IMG/VR virus record: IMGVR_UViG_3300009034_000214
Span: 1 to 23,148 of that record
DNA: 23,148 nucleotides
Source of the DNA: a virus
Strand: one strand, 5' to 3'
The notes under the pieces are model-generated. The model saw nothing but the letters and a program-made list of their open reading frames with translations. It had not been told where the DNA came from and searched no databases. How positions within the stretch are numbered: position 1 is the first letter of the stretch; every line of letters starts with the position of its first letter. Both the position numbers and the translations under genes were made by a program. Shown piece after piece: positions 7,465 through 14,993 of this stretch.

Positions 7465-9105
7465 TTAAACTGCTGTAAAGCAAGGAACATAATAATCAGT
7501 TCCGGCTACCTTCATCAGTAAGGCATACTTAGGATCCTCATCATCTGAGCCATCGGCACCAACAACTGTATCGCACCAAGTAGTTAGATCTACGCTTCCG
7601 TTGGCATTGACTGTAGTTATCGTCTGTCCGGAAAGGTCAACTGTTCCATCGCTGAGAACCCTGAATTTAGTCGCTGTGGCGAGTCTTAAGTCGAGCAAAT
7701 AATCCTGACCTGATCCTACGCTTGACTCTGTAACATCTACTAGGACTGCAACGTAATTAGCTGTATCGGTCTGAAGTATCTCTGGCTCTATTGCTATGAA
7801 AGCTTGCTCCGCATCGCTATCCGTAAGCTCTGCTGTTCCTGCAGAATTGAAAGTGAATTGATTTCCGGCTGCTAAATCAGCGTTTTGTGTGAAAACTGCT
7901 GTTCCTGCATGAAGATAAGTAAAGGCTCCTGTTGGATATAGTTGATTATATCTAAGAGCTACAGAATAAGCCGGACTCGCATCAGAGATTCTTAGAATGG
8001 GATATCCTGAACTCCAGTAAATCTCACAATATGTGCTTCCAGCTTTTCTAAAATCAAGAAGCTTATCTGTCCCAGAACCTACAGAACTTTCAGTTACATC
8101 GAATAGTATGCCTACATAGTTCGCTGTTGAAGTTTGAAGTATCTCAGGAGATATCTTTATGAAAGCCTGCTCTCCTGAAGATGCTGTCAATTCTTTAGAG
8201 GCAGCAGATTGTGTAAAGGTAAAGGCATCTCCACTCGCCATGTCTGCACCTTGAGCAAATACCATCCCTCCGGTTGATGAGTAAAGATAAGAAATTCCCG
8301 AACAAGTCCTAAAATCAAGTGCGTTATATTTCAGGCTCACATTTTGGGTGTTATCGCTATGGATAAGGGTGAGTTTGGCACTATCATTTGAAATAGTAAC
8401 CCTGTCATTCCCTCCAATCCTGAGTGCCATGAGTTCATTCGTTCCGGATCCTTTGGAGGTTTCGGTTACGTCCATCAAAAACCCTACATAACCTGCTGTG
8501 CTAGTCTGCTTAACAATAGGCTCCAATTTCATAAAGGCTTGTTCTGCATCATCTTCTCTTAGCTCGTATATCCCTCCAAAAGTATGAGCATCACCAGCGT
8601 TTAGATTGGCAAGTAATTCGTAATTCAAAAAACTCCCTCTTATTGTAAGAGATTCATTCGACTCTACCTTTTTGCTTTCAAGGAGTAATCTGTATGTTCC
8701 ATCTTTATCGTAGAGCAAAAAGGTAGGATCGCTAGCAGCAGATAGACCAAAATCAGTTCCAATATCTCCATAATCACAGACAACCATAGTCCTGGCTGTC
8801 TCATCTAATCCTACAGTAAGCCTTCCTCCCAAGCCTGTTTCTGCGACACCTTTAATGACATGAATATCTGTCCCATCAGAGAAATACCAAGATTCTACTC
8901 GATTATCATCACTAAGAACGAGGTCTCCACCTAAATCTAATGCTCTACTATCCCCATGAACTTTTATATATAAATTCCGATCCGAGCTATCATCTTCATT
9001 CCAATCTAAGTTAAGGTAGTTCGAGCCATCAGTATCATCCAGCTTCAAAGAAGTGGCGATAATGACTTCTTTATATTGTAGGGGCAAGTTTCTTGCTATA
9101 GGCAT
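7465..9105 (-). CDS. Tail-fibre-like protein with three internal repeats
   Basis: A 546-residue Gly/Ser/Thr/Asp-rich beta protein. Residues 1-170 are an N-terminal head. Residues about 172-478 contain three imperfect repeats of about 120 residues. Each has the core (D/G)xEQAFxxIxPxxxQTxTAxYV followed by DVTEtSxGSG and a Leu-Asp-(Leu/Phe)-Arg strand. EQAF lies at 188, 312 and 433. The C-terminal 65 residues end in DYYVPCFTAV, a closing strand typical of fibre tips. Repeats of this type occur in phage fibres and trimeric surface proteins. The start overlaps the previous stop as TAATG and has AAGGAGGAA upstream. It is probably receptor-facing or structural. No hydrolase active site is seen. Confidence 0.8.
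   Translation of the reverse strand: MPIARNLPLQYKEVIIATSLKLDDTDGSNYLNLDWNEDDSSDRNLYIKVHGDSRALDLGGDLVLSDDNRVESWYFSDGTDIHVIKGVAETGLGGRLTVGLDETARTMVVCDYGDIGTDFGLSAASDPTFLLYDKDGTYRLLLESKKVESNESLTIRGSFLNYELLANLNAGDAHTFGGIYELREDDAEQAFMKLEPIVKQTSTAGYVGFLMDVTETSKGSGTNELMALRIGGNDRVTISNDSAKLTLIHSDNTQNVSLKYNALDFRTCSGISYLYSSTGGMVFAQGADMASGDAFTFTQSAASKELTASSGEQAFIKISPEILQTSTANYVGILFDVTESSVGSGTDKLLDFRKAGSTYCEIYWSSGYPILRISDASPAYSVALRYNQLYPTGAFTYLHAGTAVFTQNADLAAGNQFTFNSAGTAELTDSDAEQAFIAIEPEILQTDTANYVAVLVDVTESSVGSGQDYLLDLRLATATKFRVLSDGTVDLSGQTITTVNANGSVDLTTWCDTVVGADGSDDEDPKYALLMKVAGTDYYVPCFTAV
7672..8592 (-). repeat. Three ~120-residue repeats inside fibre gene
   Basis: The EQAF core recurs at residues 188, 312 and 433 of the fibre protein, a period of 124 and 121 residues. 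DVTE cores follow each at 212, 336 and 457. Copies 2 and 3 are the more similar pair: both contain PEILQT and DVTESSVGSG. Copy 1 is more diverged, and copy 3 lacks the second half present in copies 1 and 2. Translation makes the repeat clear. The DNA copies have diverged, so the duplication is not recent. Confidence 0.8.
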
Positions 9106-9791
9106 TATTCCTCCTTAGATGTGTATTCGATGGTGCATACGAGAGTGGTGTTGGTATCAGATATGCAGAATATCCTGGCATCTGCTGTCAAATTAACATC
9201 TATAGCATCGCCTGGGCCTAACCTGTGGCCTACTGTGGCTCCATTGACCGCAGGCATAGAGTCATAGGAAAGGAGTTTGTTATAATAGCCGTAGGGAGTT
9301 TCTCCTGCCGGTGGACGGAAGTAGATCGTGTTGAATCCTAAACTATCTTTGTCGTGATAATCCCATTCATTTACCGCTAAAGAACTTGCAGTTCCCTCAG
9401 ACCTTGAGGTTTCTGTTACTCCTTTAACGCTAAAAAGATAAACAGGAGTGCTTAGGGATGGATCACTATCAGACCCATCATTCAGGACAACATACCATTC
9501 ATTCGTTCCACCTGTCGACTCTAGCCATTTATACATTCTGTTCTTTAATAACTGGCTGGTAGGGTCGTTGTCGTTGATTAAATCTACTGGATTTCTTGCG
9601 TTCCAATAGATATAAGCTGAAGCGTGATGGTTCTGGATGGTGATAGCTTTACGCTTAGACCTTACCACTACCGGCAAGGGTGCAGCAGCAGATGGCGCTG
9701 CGTTAATTGTTGTTCCTGTATTAAAAGCCTCATCCGCAGCTTCCAAAACCGATTTTGTCGGTATTGTTGCTTTAGGGCTTTTTTGTGCCAT
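9105..9791 (-). CDS. Fibre- or decoration-like late protein
   Basis: A 228-residue beta-rich protein. I place the start at ATG 9791, with GGAGGACATT directly upstream. An in-frame TTG at 9827 would add 12 residues but has no comparable site. The protein begins MAQKSPKATIPTKSV and has an Ala/Pro-rich early segment. Beta stretches follow (AITIQNHHASAYIYW, YVVLNDGSDSDPSL, SSLAVNEWDYHDK, RPPAGETPYGYYNKLL). It closes with DARIFCISDTNTTLVCTIEY, a strand pair often seen in phage surface or cement proteins. It contains a VTETS phrase similar to the fibre repeats. It starts inside the end of the upstream gene (20-base overlap). The stop overlaps the fibre start. A tail or head surface role is likely; exact function unknown. 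Confidence 0.7.
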   Translation of the reverse strand: MAQKSPKATIPTKSVLEAADEAFNTGTTINAAPSAAAPLPVVVRSKRKAITIQNHHASAYIYWNARNPVDLINDNDPTSQLLKNRMYKWLESTGGTNEWYVVLNDGSDSDPSLSTPVYLFSVKGVTETSRSEGTASSLAVNEWDYHDKDSLGFNTIYFRPPAGETPYGYYNKLLSYDSMPAVNGATVGHRLGPGDAIDVNLTADARIFCISDTNTTLVCTIEYTSKEE

Positions 9792-10167
9792 AATGTCCTC
9801 CAAAATCAAAGTATTTTTTGCGACCAAAGTTATGAATCCGAATGTAGCCTTCAGCCTGCATCTCTAATGCAACCTGCTTTCTTTTGGCTTTAGCTTCCGC
9901 GTTCATCTCCTTGATCCACTTGAGATATTCGCCTTTCTTGGCGTACTTTTTCCCAAGGTGCTTTCGATATCGGAGGTTTTCTAAGGCTGCTTGATTAAGC
10001 TGTTTAAAGACAGCCAGATTAAAAACAAGCCATTTAGGGACGTTCCCTTTTCTTATGGCTATTCTGCTCTTAATCTCAAAAACGTCATATTCCGGATTAT
10101 AGACCACTACATAATCAGGATCTATGATCTTTAGATCTTTCTCAAACCATTTAGGGACGATTCTCAA
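9772..10167 (-). CDS. Basic late protein, TTG start
   Basis: A 131-residue protein. The first half is beta-like (DLKIIDPDYVVVYNPEYDVFEIKSR, in pieces). The second half is strongly basic and helical (NLRYRKHLGKKYAKKGEYLK, then EAKAKRKQVALEMQAEGY). No ATG lies near the N-terminus. The start is taken as TTG at 10167, which overlaps the upstream stop as TTGA, so it is probably translated by coupling. The upstream purine stretch AGAAGAAAA is only a weak ribosome site. No family is recognised. The basic helical part suggests DNA or RNA contact, or a virion scaffold function, but this is not shown. Confidence 0.7.
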   Translation of the reverse strand: MRIVPKWFEKDLKIIDPDYVVVYNPEYDVFEIKSRIAIRKGNVPKWLVFNLAVFKQLNQAALENLRYRKHLGKKYAKKGEYLKWIKEMNAEAKAKRKQVALEMQAEGYIRIHNFGRKKYFDFGGHYGTKKP

Positions 10168-10541
10168 TTTTCTTCTATTTTAAGCTCCCTAATTTTCATG
10201 CAAAGATCCAGGCTGCTTTGAGTTATTTTCTGATCCTTATCAAGCCTGTCAACCTGGGCTTTAAGGAAGCTAACCTCTGCTCCTGTAAACCTGACGTTTT
10301 TACTGGCATCTTGTCCTGGCGTATCCTTCCACCGGACCTTGCCACCTTCGATTGTCTCTAAACCAATAAGAGTTTGTTCCTCTTGAGTAAGAGAAACCTT
10401 CTTATCGATATCCCTCACTAGGGTCTGGTTTATAAGATTGCTCTGTTGAGGATAAATTACCTGAAAGGTCAGCCTATCCTTTACAGTTAGCTTGATCTTA
10501 GCTCCTGTCTCCTGCATAGGGATCTTAGCTTTTTCAGCCAT
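10164..10541 (-). CDS. Small late protein, unknown
   Basis: A 125-residue protein. ATG at 10541 is chosen because GGAGGTATCT stands directly before it. The in-frame TTG four codons earlier lies within this ribosome site. The N-terminus, MAEKAKIPMQETGAKIKLTV, is followed by beta segments. The C-terminal third (FTGAEVSFLKAQVDRLDKDQ, then ITQSSLDLCMKI) reads as two helices. The pattern of a short beta part followed by a helix-turn-helix-like hairpin occurs in several small phage proteins of unknown role. It overlaps the next gene by TTGA. It follows a GC-rich hairpin at 10567-10597. Confidence 0.7.
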   Translation of the reverse strand: MAEKAKIPMQETGAKIKLTVKDRLTFQVIYPQQSNLINQTLVRDIDKKVSLTQEEQTLIGLETIEGGKVRWKDTPGQDASKNVRFTGAEVSFLKAQVDRLDKDQKITQSSLDLCMKIRELKIEEN

Positions 10542-10566
10542 AGATACCTCCAATGTTTTAGATTTA

Positions 10567-10597
10567 TGGGGGAGAAAGCCTGAAGCTCACTCCCCCA
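10567..10597 (-). other. Intergenic 8-bp perfect hairpin
   Basis: TGGGGGAG (10567-10574) and CTCCCCCA (10590-10597) are perfectly complementary, with a 15-base loop that can form a further 3-bp stem. The hairpin lies between the 52-residue gene and the 125-residue gene. No U-tract follows it on the transcribed strand, so it is not a canonical intrinsic terminator. It may stabilise or process the mRNA or cause partial termination between head and tail gene groups. Confidence 0.6.
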
Positions 10598-10606
10598 ATA
10601 TTCACT

Positions 10607-10765
10607 TCATTTTTTCGAGAGAAGATCGTTGATTACTGCGTATCTCTCCAAAAATTCAGGGGAACCCCTCCCAAATTTCTGCATCTCAAGCCTTAATTCT
10701 GTGTTCAGTTGTTTAGAACTCATTTTGCTATACTTCTCTCGCAAACTCTTTTCTTTCTTAGGCAT
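10607..10765 (-). CDS. 52-residue late mini-protein
   Basis: A 52-residue, highly charged helical protein beginning MPKKEKSLREKYSKMSSKQL and ending ERYAVINDLLSKK. The start has GGAGGAAAAT upstream of ATG at 10765. The frame is uninterrupted to TGA at 10607-10609. The helical, Lys/Glu/Ser-rich content and the small size fit an assembly helper or head-tail accessory protein, but nothing specific is recognised. It stands alone between the 66-residue gene and the hairpin at 10567. Confidence 0.7.
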   Translation of the reverse strand: MPKKEKSLREKYSKMSSKQLNTELRLEMQKFGRGSPEFLERYAVINDLLSKK

Positions 10766-10779
10766 ATTTTCCTCCTTGC

Positions 10780-10980
10780 TTATTTCACATCTTCTATTTC
10801 TGTTTGAGGGATAAAACTTCCTTTGGCTCCTTTATCTTCTTTCAGCTTTTTCTCAAGGTGCTTGAGTTTGTCCAAATTTTCATCAGACATAGTTGCTCCA
10901 AATTCTTTCCGCAAATTCGTTTCCTGTTCAGAACGACTCCTACCGAGTTTTGTCTTTCCCTTGATGATGATATTTGCCAT
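10780..10980 (-). CDS. 66-residue Lys/Glu-rich late protein
   Basis: A 66-residue protein starting MANIIIKGKTKLGRSRSEQE, with a charged helical centre (DENLDKLKHLEKKLKEDKG). ATG at 10980 directly follows the TAA of the beta-helix gene (TAAATG), and no clear Shine-Dalgarno sequence is present. Translation therefore probably depends on reinitiation by ribosomes finishing the upstream gene, unlike most genes here. No domain is recognised. Confidence 0.65.
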   Translation of the reverse strand: MANIIIKGKTKLGRSRSEQETNLRKEFGATMSDENLDKLKHLEKKLKEDKGAKGSFIPQTEIEDVK

Positions 10981-11955
10981 TTAAGTAGTAGCAATCAATC
11001 CGGTTCTATCATGACAACCAACGACCTCAAACTGACCTGAACCAATAAGAATTTCCTTGCCAGAAGTTCCACAAGTTACTGCATCCTCATTGAAAAAACA
11101 ATTTGTCATTAAACCATTCACAACGCCGAAATTTTCCCAAAACCTAGATTCATCTGGTATTCTGTCAAAGAAACAGCTATCAATAAGAACGTCCCATTGG
11201 CTGCCATTTATCCTTGCATATCTAAGCGCAACAGCAGAGGCAGAGCCAGCACCAAACCAACAGCCAATAATTCGATTAGACCAACCTGGTGTAGTTGAGC
11301 AATCAATCCATAGCTCATAACCTTGATATTCCTTAAACTGCTGGTTGAAATAACAATTAACAAGAGAAAGCCATCTTCCACCTAGGGTTCTAAATTGTCC
11401 GCTTTGGAATATGCAATTAAAAAAGCTTGCTCCAGCGTGTCCTGCTGCACTTCCACTACTATTTGCCAAAGTAACCAGATATAAAGGTGCAGTCGCAGTT
11501 CTATCCTCTGGCATCTGAAAATAGATATTTTCGCAGTTAAAATGAGCATTATTGACTGTAAGCCCAACAAGATTCTCTGTTTTAGGAATTAAAACTCGAA
11601 CAGGAACAGGACTCCTGTGTGGTGCAGATGCTCCAGATATGCCAATAATATTCAGACCATCATCGGCATAAGCAGTTACAATGCTTTCATTGTAGTATCC
11701 AGAATCTTCATAGGTTGGAGTTTTAGGGCGAACATAAATAACATCACCTCTACTGGCTGCGGTTACTGCAGCCTGAATAGTAGCCTTGGCAACTGAGGGT
11801 CCTTTTCCGGTATAGTTGTCACTTCCATTTGTGCCATCTACATACCAGACATCAGCCCAGGGTTCAAAAAATGCTGATTGAACCTGTTTATTGAATTTAA
11901 CAGGTATATTGATTTGAGTAACCCCATCAGTCTTGGGGCCTTTTAACCATGACAT
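10981..11955 (-). CDS. Right-handed beta-helix protein beside capsid genes
   Basis: A 324-residue protein. Residues 1-34 are an N-terminal adaptor part. At 37-77 the segment WYVDGTNGSDNYTGKGPS leads into an alpha-capped first coil (ATIQAAVTAASRGDVIYVRP), the usual opening of a pectate-lyase-like parallel beta-helix. Rungs follow with repeated (N/G/S)-C-x-F units near 181, 201, 232, 261 and 286. No catalytic Asp/Arg set of a polysaccharide lyase stands out, so a structural or binding role is more likely than hydrolysis. It follows the capsid and the small beta protein, so it may be a head fibre or decoration rather than a tailspike. ATG at 11955 has AAAGGAGGTTA upstream, just after a structured leader. 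Confidence 0.75.
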   Translation of the reverse strand: MSWLKGPKTDGVTQINIPVKFNKQVQSAFFEPWADVWYVDGTNGSDNYTGKGPSVAKATIQAAVTAASRGDVIYVRPKTPTYEDSGYYNESIVTAYADDGLNIIGISGASAPHRSPVPVRVLIPKTENLVGLTVNNAHFNCENIYFQMPEDRTATAPLYLVTLANSSGSAAGHAGASFFNCIFQSGQFRTLGGRWLSLVNCYFNQQFKEYQGYELWIDCSTTPGWSNRIIGCWFGAGSASAVALRYARINGSQWDVLIDSCFFDRIPDESRFWENFGVVNGLMTNCFFNEDAVTCGTSGKEILIGSGQFEVVGCHDRTGLIATT

Positions 11956-11971
11956 AGAATAACCTCCTTTA

Positions 11972-12008
11972 GCATAGCCGACCTACTATGTCGAGCCTGA
12001 CGCTATGC
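11972..12008 (-). promoter_or_regulatory. Structured leader before beta-helix gene
   Basis: GCATAGC (11972-11978) pairs with GCTATGC (12002-12008). CGAC (11979-11982) pairs with GTCG (11990-11993) inside it, leaving an 8-base asymmetric bulge. On the mRNA the structure ends 4 bases before the AGGAGG ribosome site of the beta-helix gene, so folding could alter access to that site. A candidate translational control element, seen in sequence only. Confidence 0.5.
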
Positions 12009-12014
12009 AAGTTT

Positions 12015-12044
12015 AGAGAGGGAACGCAGAAGCGCTCCCCCTCT
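12015..12044 (-). other. Strong 13-bp intergenic hairpin
   Basis: The arms 12015-12027 and 12032-12044 can form 13 pairs (two G-U on the mRNA) with a 4-base loop. It lies about 25 bases downstream of the 119-residue gene. On the transcribed minus strand the next bases are AAAC rather than a U-run. It is therefore not a standard intrinsic terminator for this operon, although read on the plus strand it is followed by TTT. It could protect the 3' end of capsid-region mRNA or cause partial termination. Confidence 0.6.
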
Positions 12045-12068
12045 TTTATTCCAATCCAATGCTTGCAA

Positions 12069-12428
12069 TTAACCAAGCGTAGCGTTCGTGATCAGTGTTA
12101 CCCAACTTCCTGCGTGAAAAACTCCGATCCAATACTCATAAGAGGCATCAAAGGTAACTGTGGTATATCCGGTGAGGTTGGCTGGTGTCAGAGTAACATT
12201 ATTGGTGTGAGTGCTGTAGTAGAGAATTTTCACCTGCCCTTCATATCCGTTGGCTAGGGTGAGCGCCACAGTTCCACCTGCGCTAGTCATGTAGGTAATT
12301 GGAACTTCCACGCTAACGGCTGCTGCTGCTGTAACGGTCTCAAAGCCTTTAAGAATCTCAAGTCGTTCTGAGACTTGAAGCCTTTTGGCTAGGATTTTAT
12401 CAACCCATTGTTTTGCTGCTTGTAGCAT
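12069..12428 (-). CDS. Small beta-rich capsid-neighbour protein (decoration-like)
   Basis: A 119-residue protein. Two ATGs stand in tandem (12431 and 12428). The AGGAGGTAG site is 3 bases from the first and 6 from the second, so 12428 is preferred. Residues 1-35 are helical (MLQAAKQWVDKILAKRLQV). The rest is beta-rich with Thr/Val strands (VEVPITYMTSAGGTVALTLA, then WIGVFHAGSWVTLITNATLG). The small size, beta sandwich-like pattern and position right after the major capsid gene fit a head decoration or cement protein. The stop of the capsid gene lies within the ribosome site of this gene. Homology to a named cement protein is not evident. Confidence 0.75.
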   Translation of the reverse strand: MLQAAKQWVDKILAKRLQVSERLEILKGFETVTAAAAVSVEVPITYMTSAGGTVALTLANGYEGQVKILYYSTHTNNVTLTPANLTGYTTVTFDASYEYWIGVFHAGSWVTLITNATLG

Positions 12429-12439
12429 CATCTACCTCC

Positions 12440-13723
12440 TTAACTCGAAGCGTGTTTGATCGCATAAAGGCGACCAAGCGCTTGAGGTTTTTCAGTTCCG
12501 AAGTTGTAGTACCACACCAGGTTTGCTGTCCATTCATCTTTACCTTGAACTCGAGTTAGGATCCTTCCGCTATCTCCAGGTAGCCAAGCCATCCCATTTT
12601 TTTGGGGGGCATAGACCTGAAGGAAATTGGTATCCAAGAAGAACATATTTCCGTCTGGACAATCTTCATCCATTATGATCGGGAGCTTTCCTCCCTTTCC
12701 ACCGTAGAATGATAATCCGCTTGTTCCTCCCCACATCGCTGGTTCGTTGGGGAGAGTCTTGTCTTGTTCTAGGATCTCATAATATGCACGCCAAATGATG
12801 TCGTTGGTGATGATCACCTTCACTCTTCCATATCTCTCAACTTTGTGAATGGTCTTTAGGATCTTGGAATTGGTGATTGCTACAGAACCCATATTCTCTT
12901 CATAAGCTTGCGCCCAGGTGTTAGTTGCTCGATCTATGTTCTGGAAGTCTGTCTGAGTTACCCCTGTGTATGGATCTGCTGTGGCTACGATTCCCCTTAG
13001 TCCTTGAGGGACTCCGGTTCCTGCAGCCTGAGAAGCAGCATAGGTATCGTGGTCGAAGATCTCTGCATTATTGGAGCAAGTAACATTGGATGCCATTGTA
13101 ACCGTTGAGGTCCCATCGGCATCATCAGCGAGGGTAGAGATCTCTACGTCCTCTTCCTCTAAATTTCCGGAAGAGTCGTAGATATCAATACTCATTCCTT
13201 CATCAAGGTACTGATGAGCTAGGGTGTATCCATTCGAGTCTTGTCCGAAGTAGCGATTGTCGATTGAAATGGTTGTGTCGTTTGTGTTTGCAGCATCTAG
13301 TTGAGCAAGCCGGCCAGATCCATCTCCCCAGAACTGGCGATTCAGCTTGTTGGATATGTATATCATGATTCCTTTGGTTTCTGCCTTGATTAACTCCATG
13401 ACCGCGCCTTTTCCCTGTCCGCAGGCCACCGCTAAATTATCGAACTGCAGCGTGGCGTACATCCCTCTTTTCATGTAGAGATGGAACTCATCATACACTC
13501 CCTGCTTTGCAGTAGGAAATGTGGTGCTAGATGATGGCCTAGCAGATTTGGGTGTAGATGTTAGGCATTTAAAGACAGCATATCTACCAAGGCATTTTGC
13601 GCTGTCTGTTCCGAAGCGATCATAGAGGACTGTGTTTTCCCTGACCTCAATATTCAGGCCAGGGAGTATGTACTCAAGGAACAATTTATCAGTTGCACTT
13701 GTTCCCATTGACATAACTGCCAT
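12440..13723 (-). CDS. Major capsid protein, HK97 fold
   Basis: A 427-residue protein with the features of an HK97-fold capsid subunit. A short N-arm precedes the start of the E-loop region (about 55-90, STTFPTAKQGVYDEFHLYM). A long spine helix (about 104-130, KGAVMELIKAETKGIMIYI) ends in NRQFWGDGSGRLAQL, a phrase common in phage capsid proteins. Ig-like and P-domain strands fill the centre. ITNDIIWRAYYEIL and the C-terminal WTANLVWYYNFGTEKPQALG belong to the A-domain and closing strands. It assembles around the scaffold encoded by the preceding gene. ATG at 13723 has AGGAGGATAAGAC upstream. There is no sign of an N-terminal delta domain, which fits the presence of a separate scaffold. Confidence 0.88.
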   Translation of the reverse strand: MAVMSMGTSATDKLFLEYILPGLNIEVRENTVLYDRFGTDSAKCLGRYAVFKCLTSTPKSARPSSSTTFPTAKQGVYDEFHLYMKRGMYATLQFDNLAVACGQGKGAVMELIKAETKGIMIYISNKLNRQFWGDGSGRLAQLDAANTNDTTISIDNRYFGQDSNGYTLAHQYLDEGMSIDIYDSSGNLEEEDVEISTLADDADGTSTVTMASNVTCSNNAEIFDHDTYAASQAAGTGVPQGLRGIVATADPYTGVTQTDFQNIDRATNTWAQAYEENMGSVAITNSKILKTIHKVERYGRVKVIITNDIIWRAYYEILEQDKTLPNEPAMWGGTSGLSFYGGKGGKLPIIMDEDCPDGNMFFLDTNFLQVYAPQKNGMAWLPGDSGRILTRVQGKDEWTANLVWYYNFGTEKPQALGRLYAIKHASS

Positions 13724-13746
13724 GTCTTATCCTCCTGAAATTTTCT

Positions 13747-14958
13747 TTATCCAGCTTTGGTAAGAGACTTAATCTCTTCCATCATTCCTTCTAGCTCAGG
13801 ACTCTTTTCTGCTTTTTCAAAAGCATCATCTAAGCCCTTGAACTTCTTTTCTTCGCTCGGAGTCTTAGCCTCTACAGAAATTTCTGACTTAACCGTTGGC
13901 GCGTTGCCTTCTTGCTCCTTGAGATAAAGAGCAACGGCATTTTGAGCCAGCGATTTTACCTGATCAGGAAATTTGGCAGTTATTTGCTCAATGGTGGCTT
14001 CAGCCGGAAGCCCACCACCTGAGTTTGCTCCAAATTTGGTTCGATAATGCTCTTCCATCTTGTGTAAGTCTTGCGCTGCCTCGACTACGAGTTCGGGCAG
14101 TTGACGTTTTTGGAAGTTATCATCGAGCTTTGCCTTGATGTTATCGTCAGTTACTTTAGCGGATATAAGACCGGCAAATAATTTTTGAGAAACAGACTGT
14201 TCGGATCCCTCTTCGGCTGGAATGTCCTCAAAAGGATAATCCTCCCGAGCCTTATTGACAACATTATTTAAGGTCACTGAGGCTTTCTCTAAGCTTTGCT
14301 CTGCAGAGCGTTGTCTGTGGACTTTTACTTCATCCGTAAGGGCATTTATTTTCTCATCTTGCTCATTGAGTTTTTTCTTCACTTCAGGTTCTACATCAAG
14401 TAACTCTTCTTCCTCTTCCATACCTAATTTTTTCGCTATAAGTTCCTTCCCTTTTTCGGATCCTAGTAGGTTCACAAGTTGCTGCAGAGGGCCTTCGACT
14501 CTTTCAAGCCTCTTATCAAAAAGCCCTTCTCTTGTTTCAAGGTTTCTTCTCTCTTCAGCGACAGTCTGAGTCTTTTGAGTGTAATCCAAGCCTTTGTGAG
14601 CAAGCTCATCATATTCCTCTTCGGTTTTTATGACGAAATCCTCACCTTTACGTTTGATCACTTTAAAAGGCTTTCCTTCCTTGGAAGGCTCGATTTTCTT
14701 CTTGCCTTCTGGACACTCAGCGCACAGTTCTTCGCCTTCTTTGAGTTCAACCTTTGGTTTTGTTACGGGTTGCTCTTCTTCATCGAGTCCCATTTCTTCG
14801 ACATACTTCTCCATAGCATCGCCTTCAAAGAAGCCCTTTTCTGGCAATACTCCTTTCTTCTCTTCAGTCTTAACCTCACCTTCCTTAGCCGGTACATCGG
14901 CTGGAGGTGTGGTATCAACCTTTTTTTCTTCTTCAGTTTTAACGACTTCTTCAGCCAT
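13747..14958 (-). CDS. Capsid scaffold protein
   Basis: A 403-residue, very acidic and Lys/Glu-rich protein between portal and capsid genes, the usual place for the scaffold. Residues 1-95 are low-complexity Glu/Lys/Pro and include the pair CAEC (about 78-81). The phrase KTEEEYDELAHKGLDYTQKT (about 110-130) is typical of phage scaffolds that carry a short domain before a long coiled coil. Residues about 130-250 are helical with heptad character. The C-terminus is charged and ends in EMMEEIKSLTKAG, which could be the capsid-binding helix. ATG at 14958 has AGGAGGAATAA upstream, right after a small hairpin. The protein would be removed or released during DNA packaging. No protease motif is seen in it. 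Confidence 0.82.
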   Translation of the reverse strand: MAEEVVKTEEEKKVDTTPPADVPAKEGEVKTEEKKGVLPEKGFFEGDAMEKYVEEMGLDEEEQPVTKPKVELKEGEELCAECPEGKKKIEPSKEGKPFKVIKRKGEDFVIKTEEEYDELAHKGLDYTQKTQTVAEERRNLETREGLFDKRLERVEGPLQQLVNLLGSEKGKELIAKKLGMEEEEELLDVEPEVKKKLNEQDEKINALTDEVKVHRQRSAEQSLEKASVTLNNVVNKAREDYPFEDIPAEEGSEQSVSQKLFAGLISAKVTDDNIKAKLDDNFQKRQLPELVVEAAQDLHKMEEHYRTKFGANSGGGLPAEATIEQITAKFPDQVKSLAQNAVALYLKEQEGNAPTVKSEISVEAKTPSEEKKFKGLDDAFEKAEKSPELEGMMEEIKSLTKAG

Positions 14959-14969
14959 TTATTCCTCCT

Positions 14970-14989
14970 GACTCCCTTTCGGGTTAGTC
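14970..14989 (-). other. Small hairpin with GAAA loop before scaffold gene
   Basis: On the mRNA, GACT-AA-CCC-GAAA-GGG-AGTC forms a 7-bp stem with a 2-base bulge and a GNRA-type tetraloop. It fills the portal-scaffold gap and ends next to the scaffold ribosome site. It could set the ratio between portal and scaffold or mark an RNA cleavage site; not a terminator, because no U-tract follows. Confidence 0.55.
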
Positions 14990-14993
14990 AAAT

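Noticed and set aside
9792-9827. N-terminal extension of the 228-residue gene from TTG at 9827
   Set aside because: No good ribosome site there, whereas ATG at 9791 has GGAGG at ideal spacing.
10542-10553. N-terminal extension of the 125-residue gene from TTG at 10553
   Set aside because: The extension would translate the ribosome site of the better ATG at 10541.
7465-11955. Diversity-generating retroelement or CRISPR in the fibre region
   Set aside because: No reverse transcriptase, no template/variable repeat pair, and no short regularly spaced direct repeats were seen.
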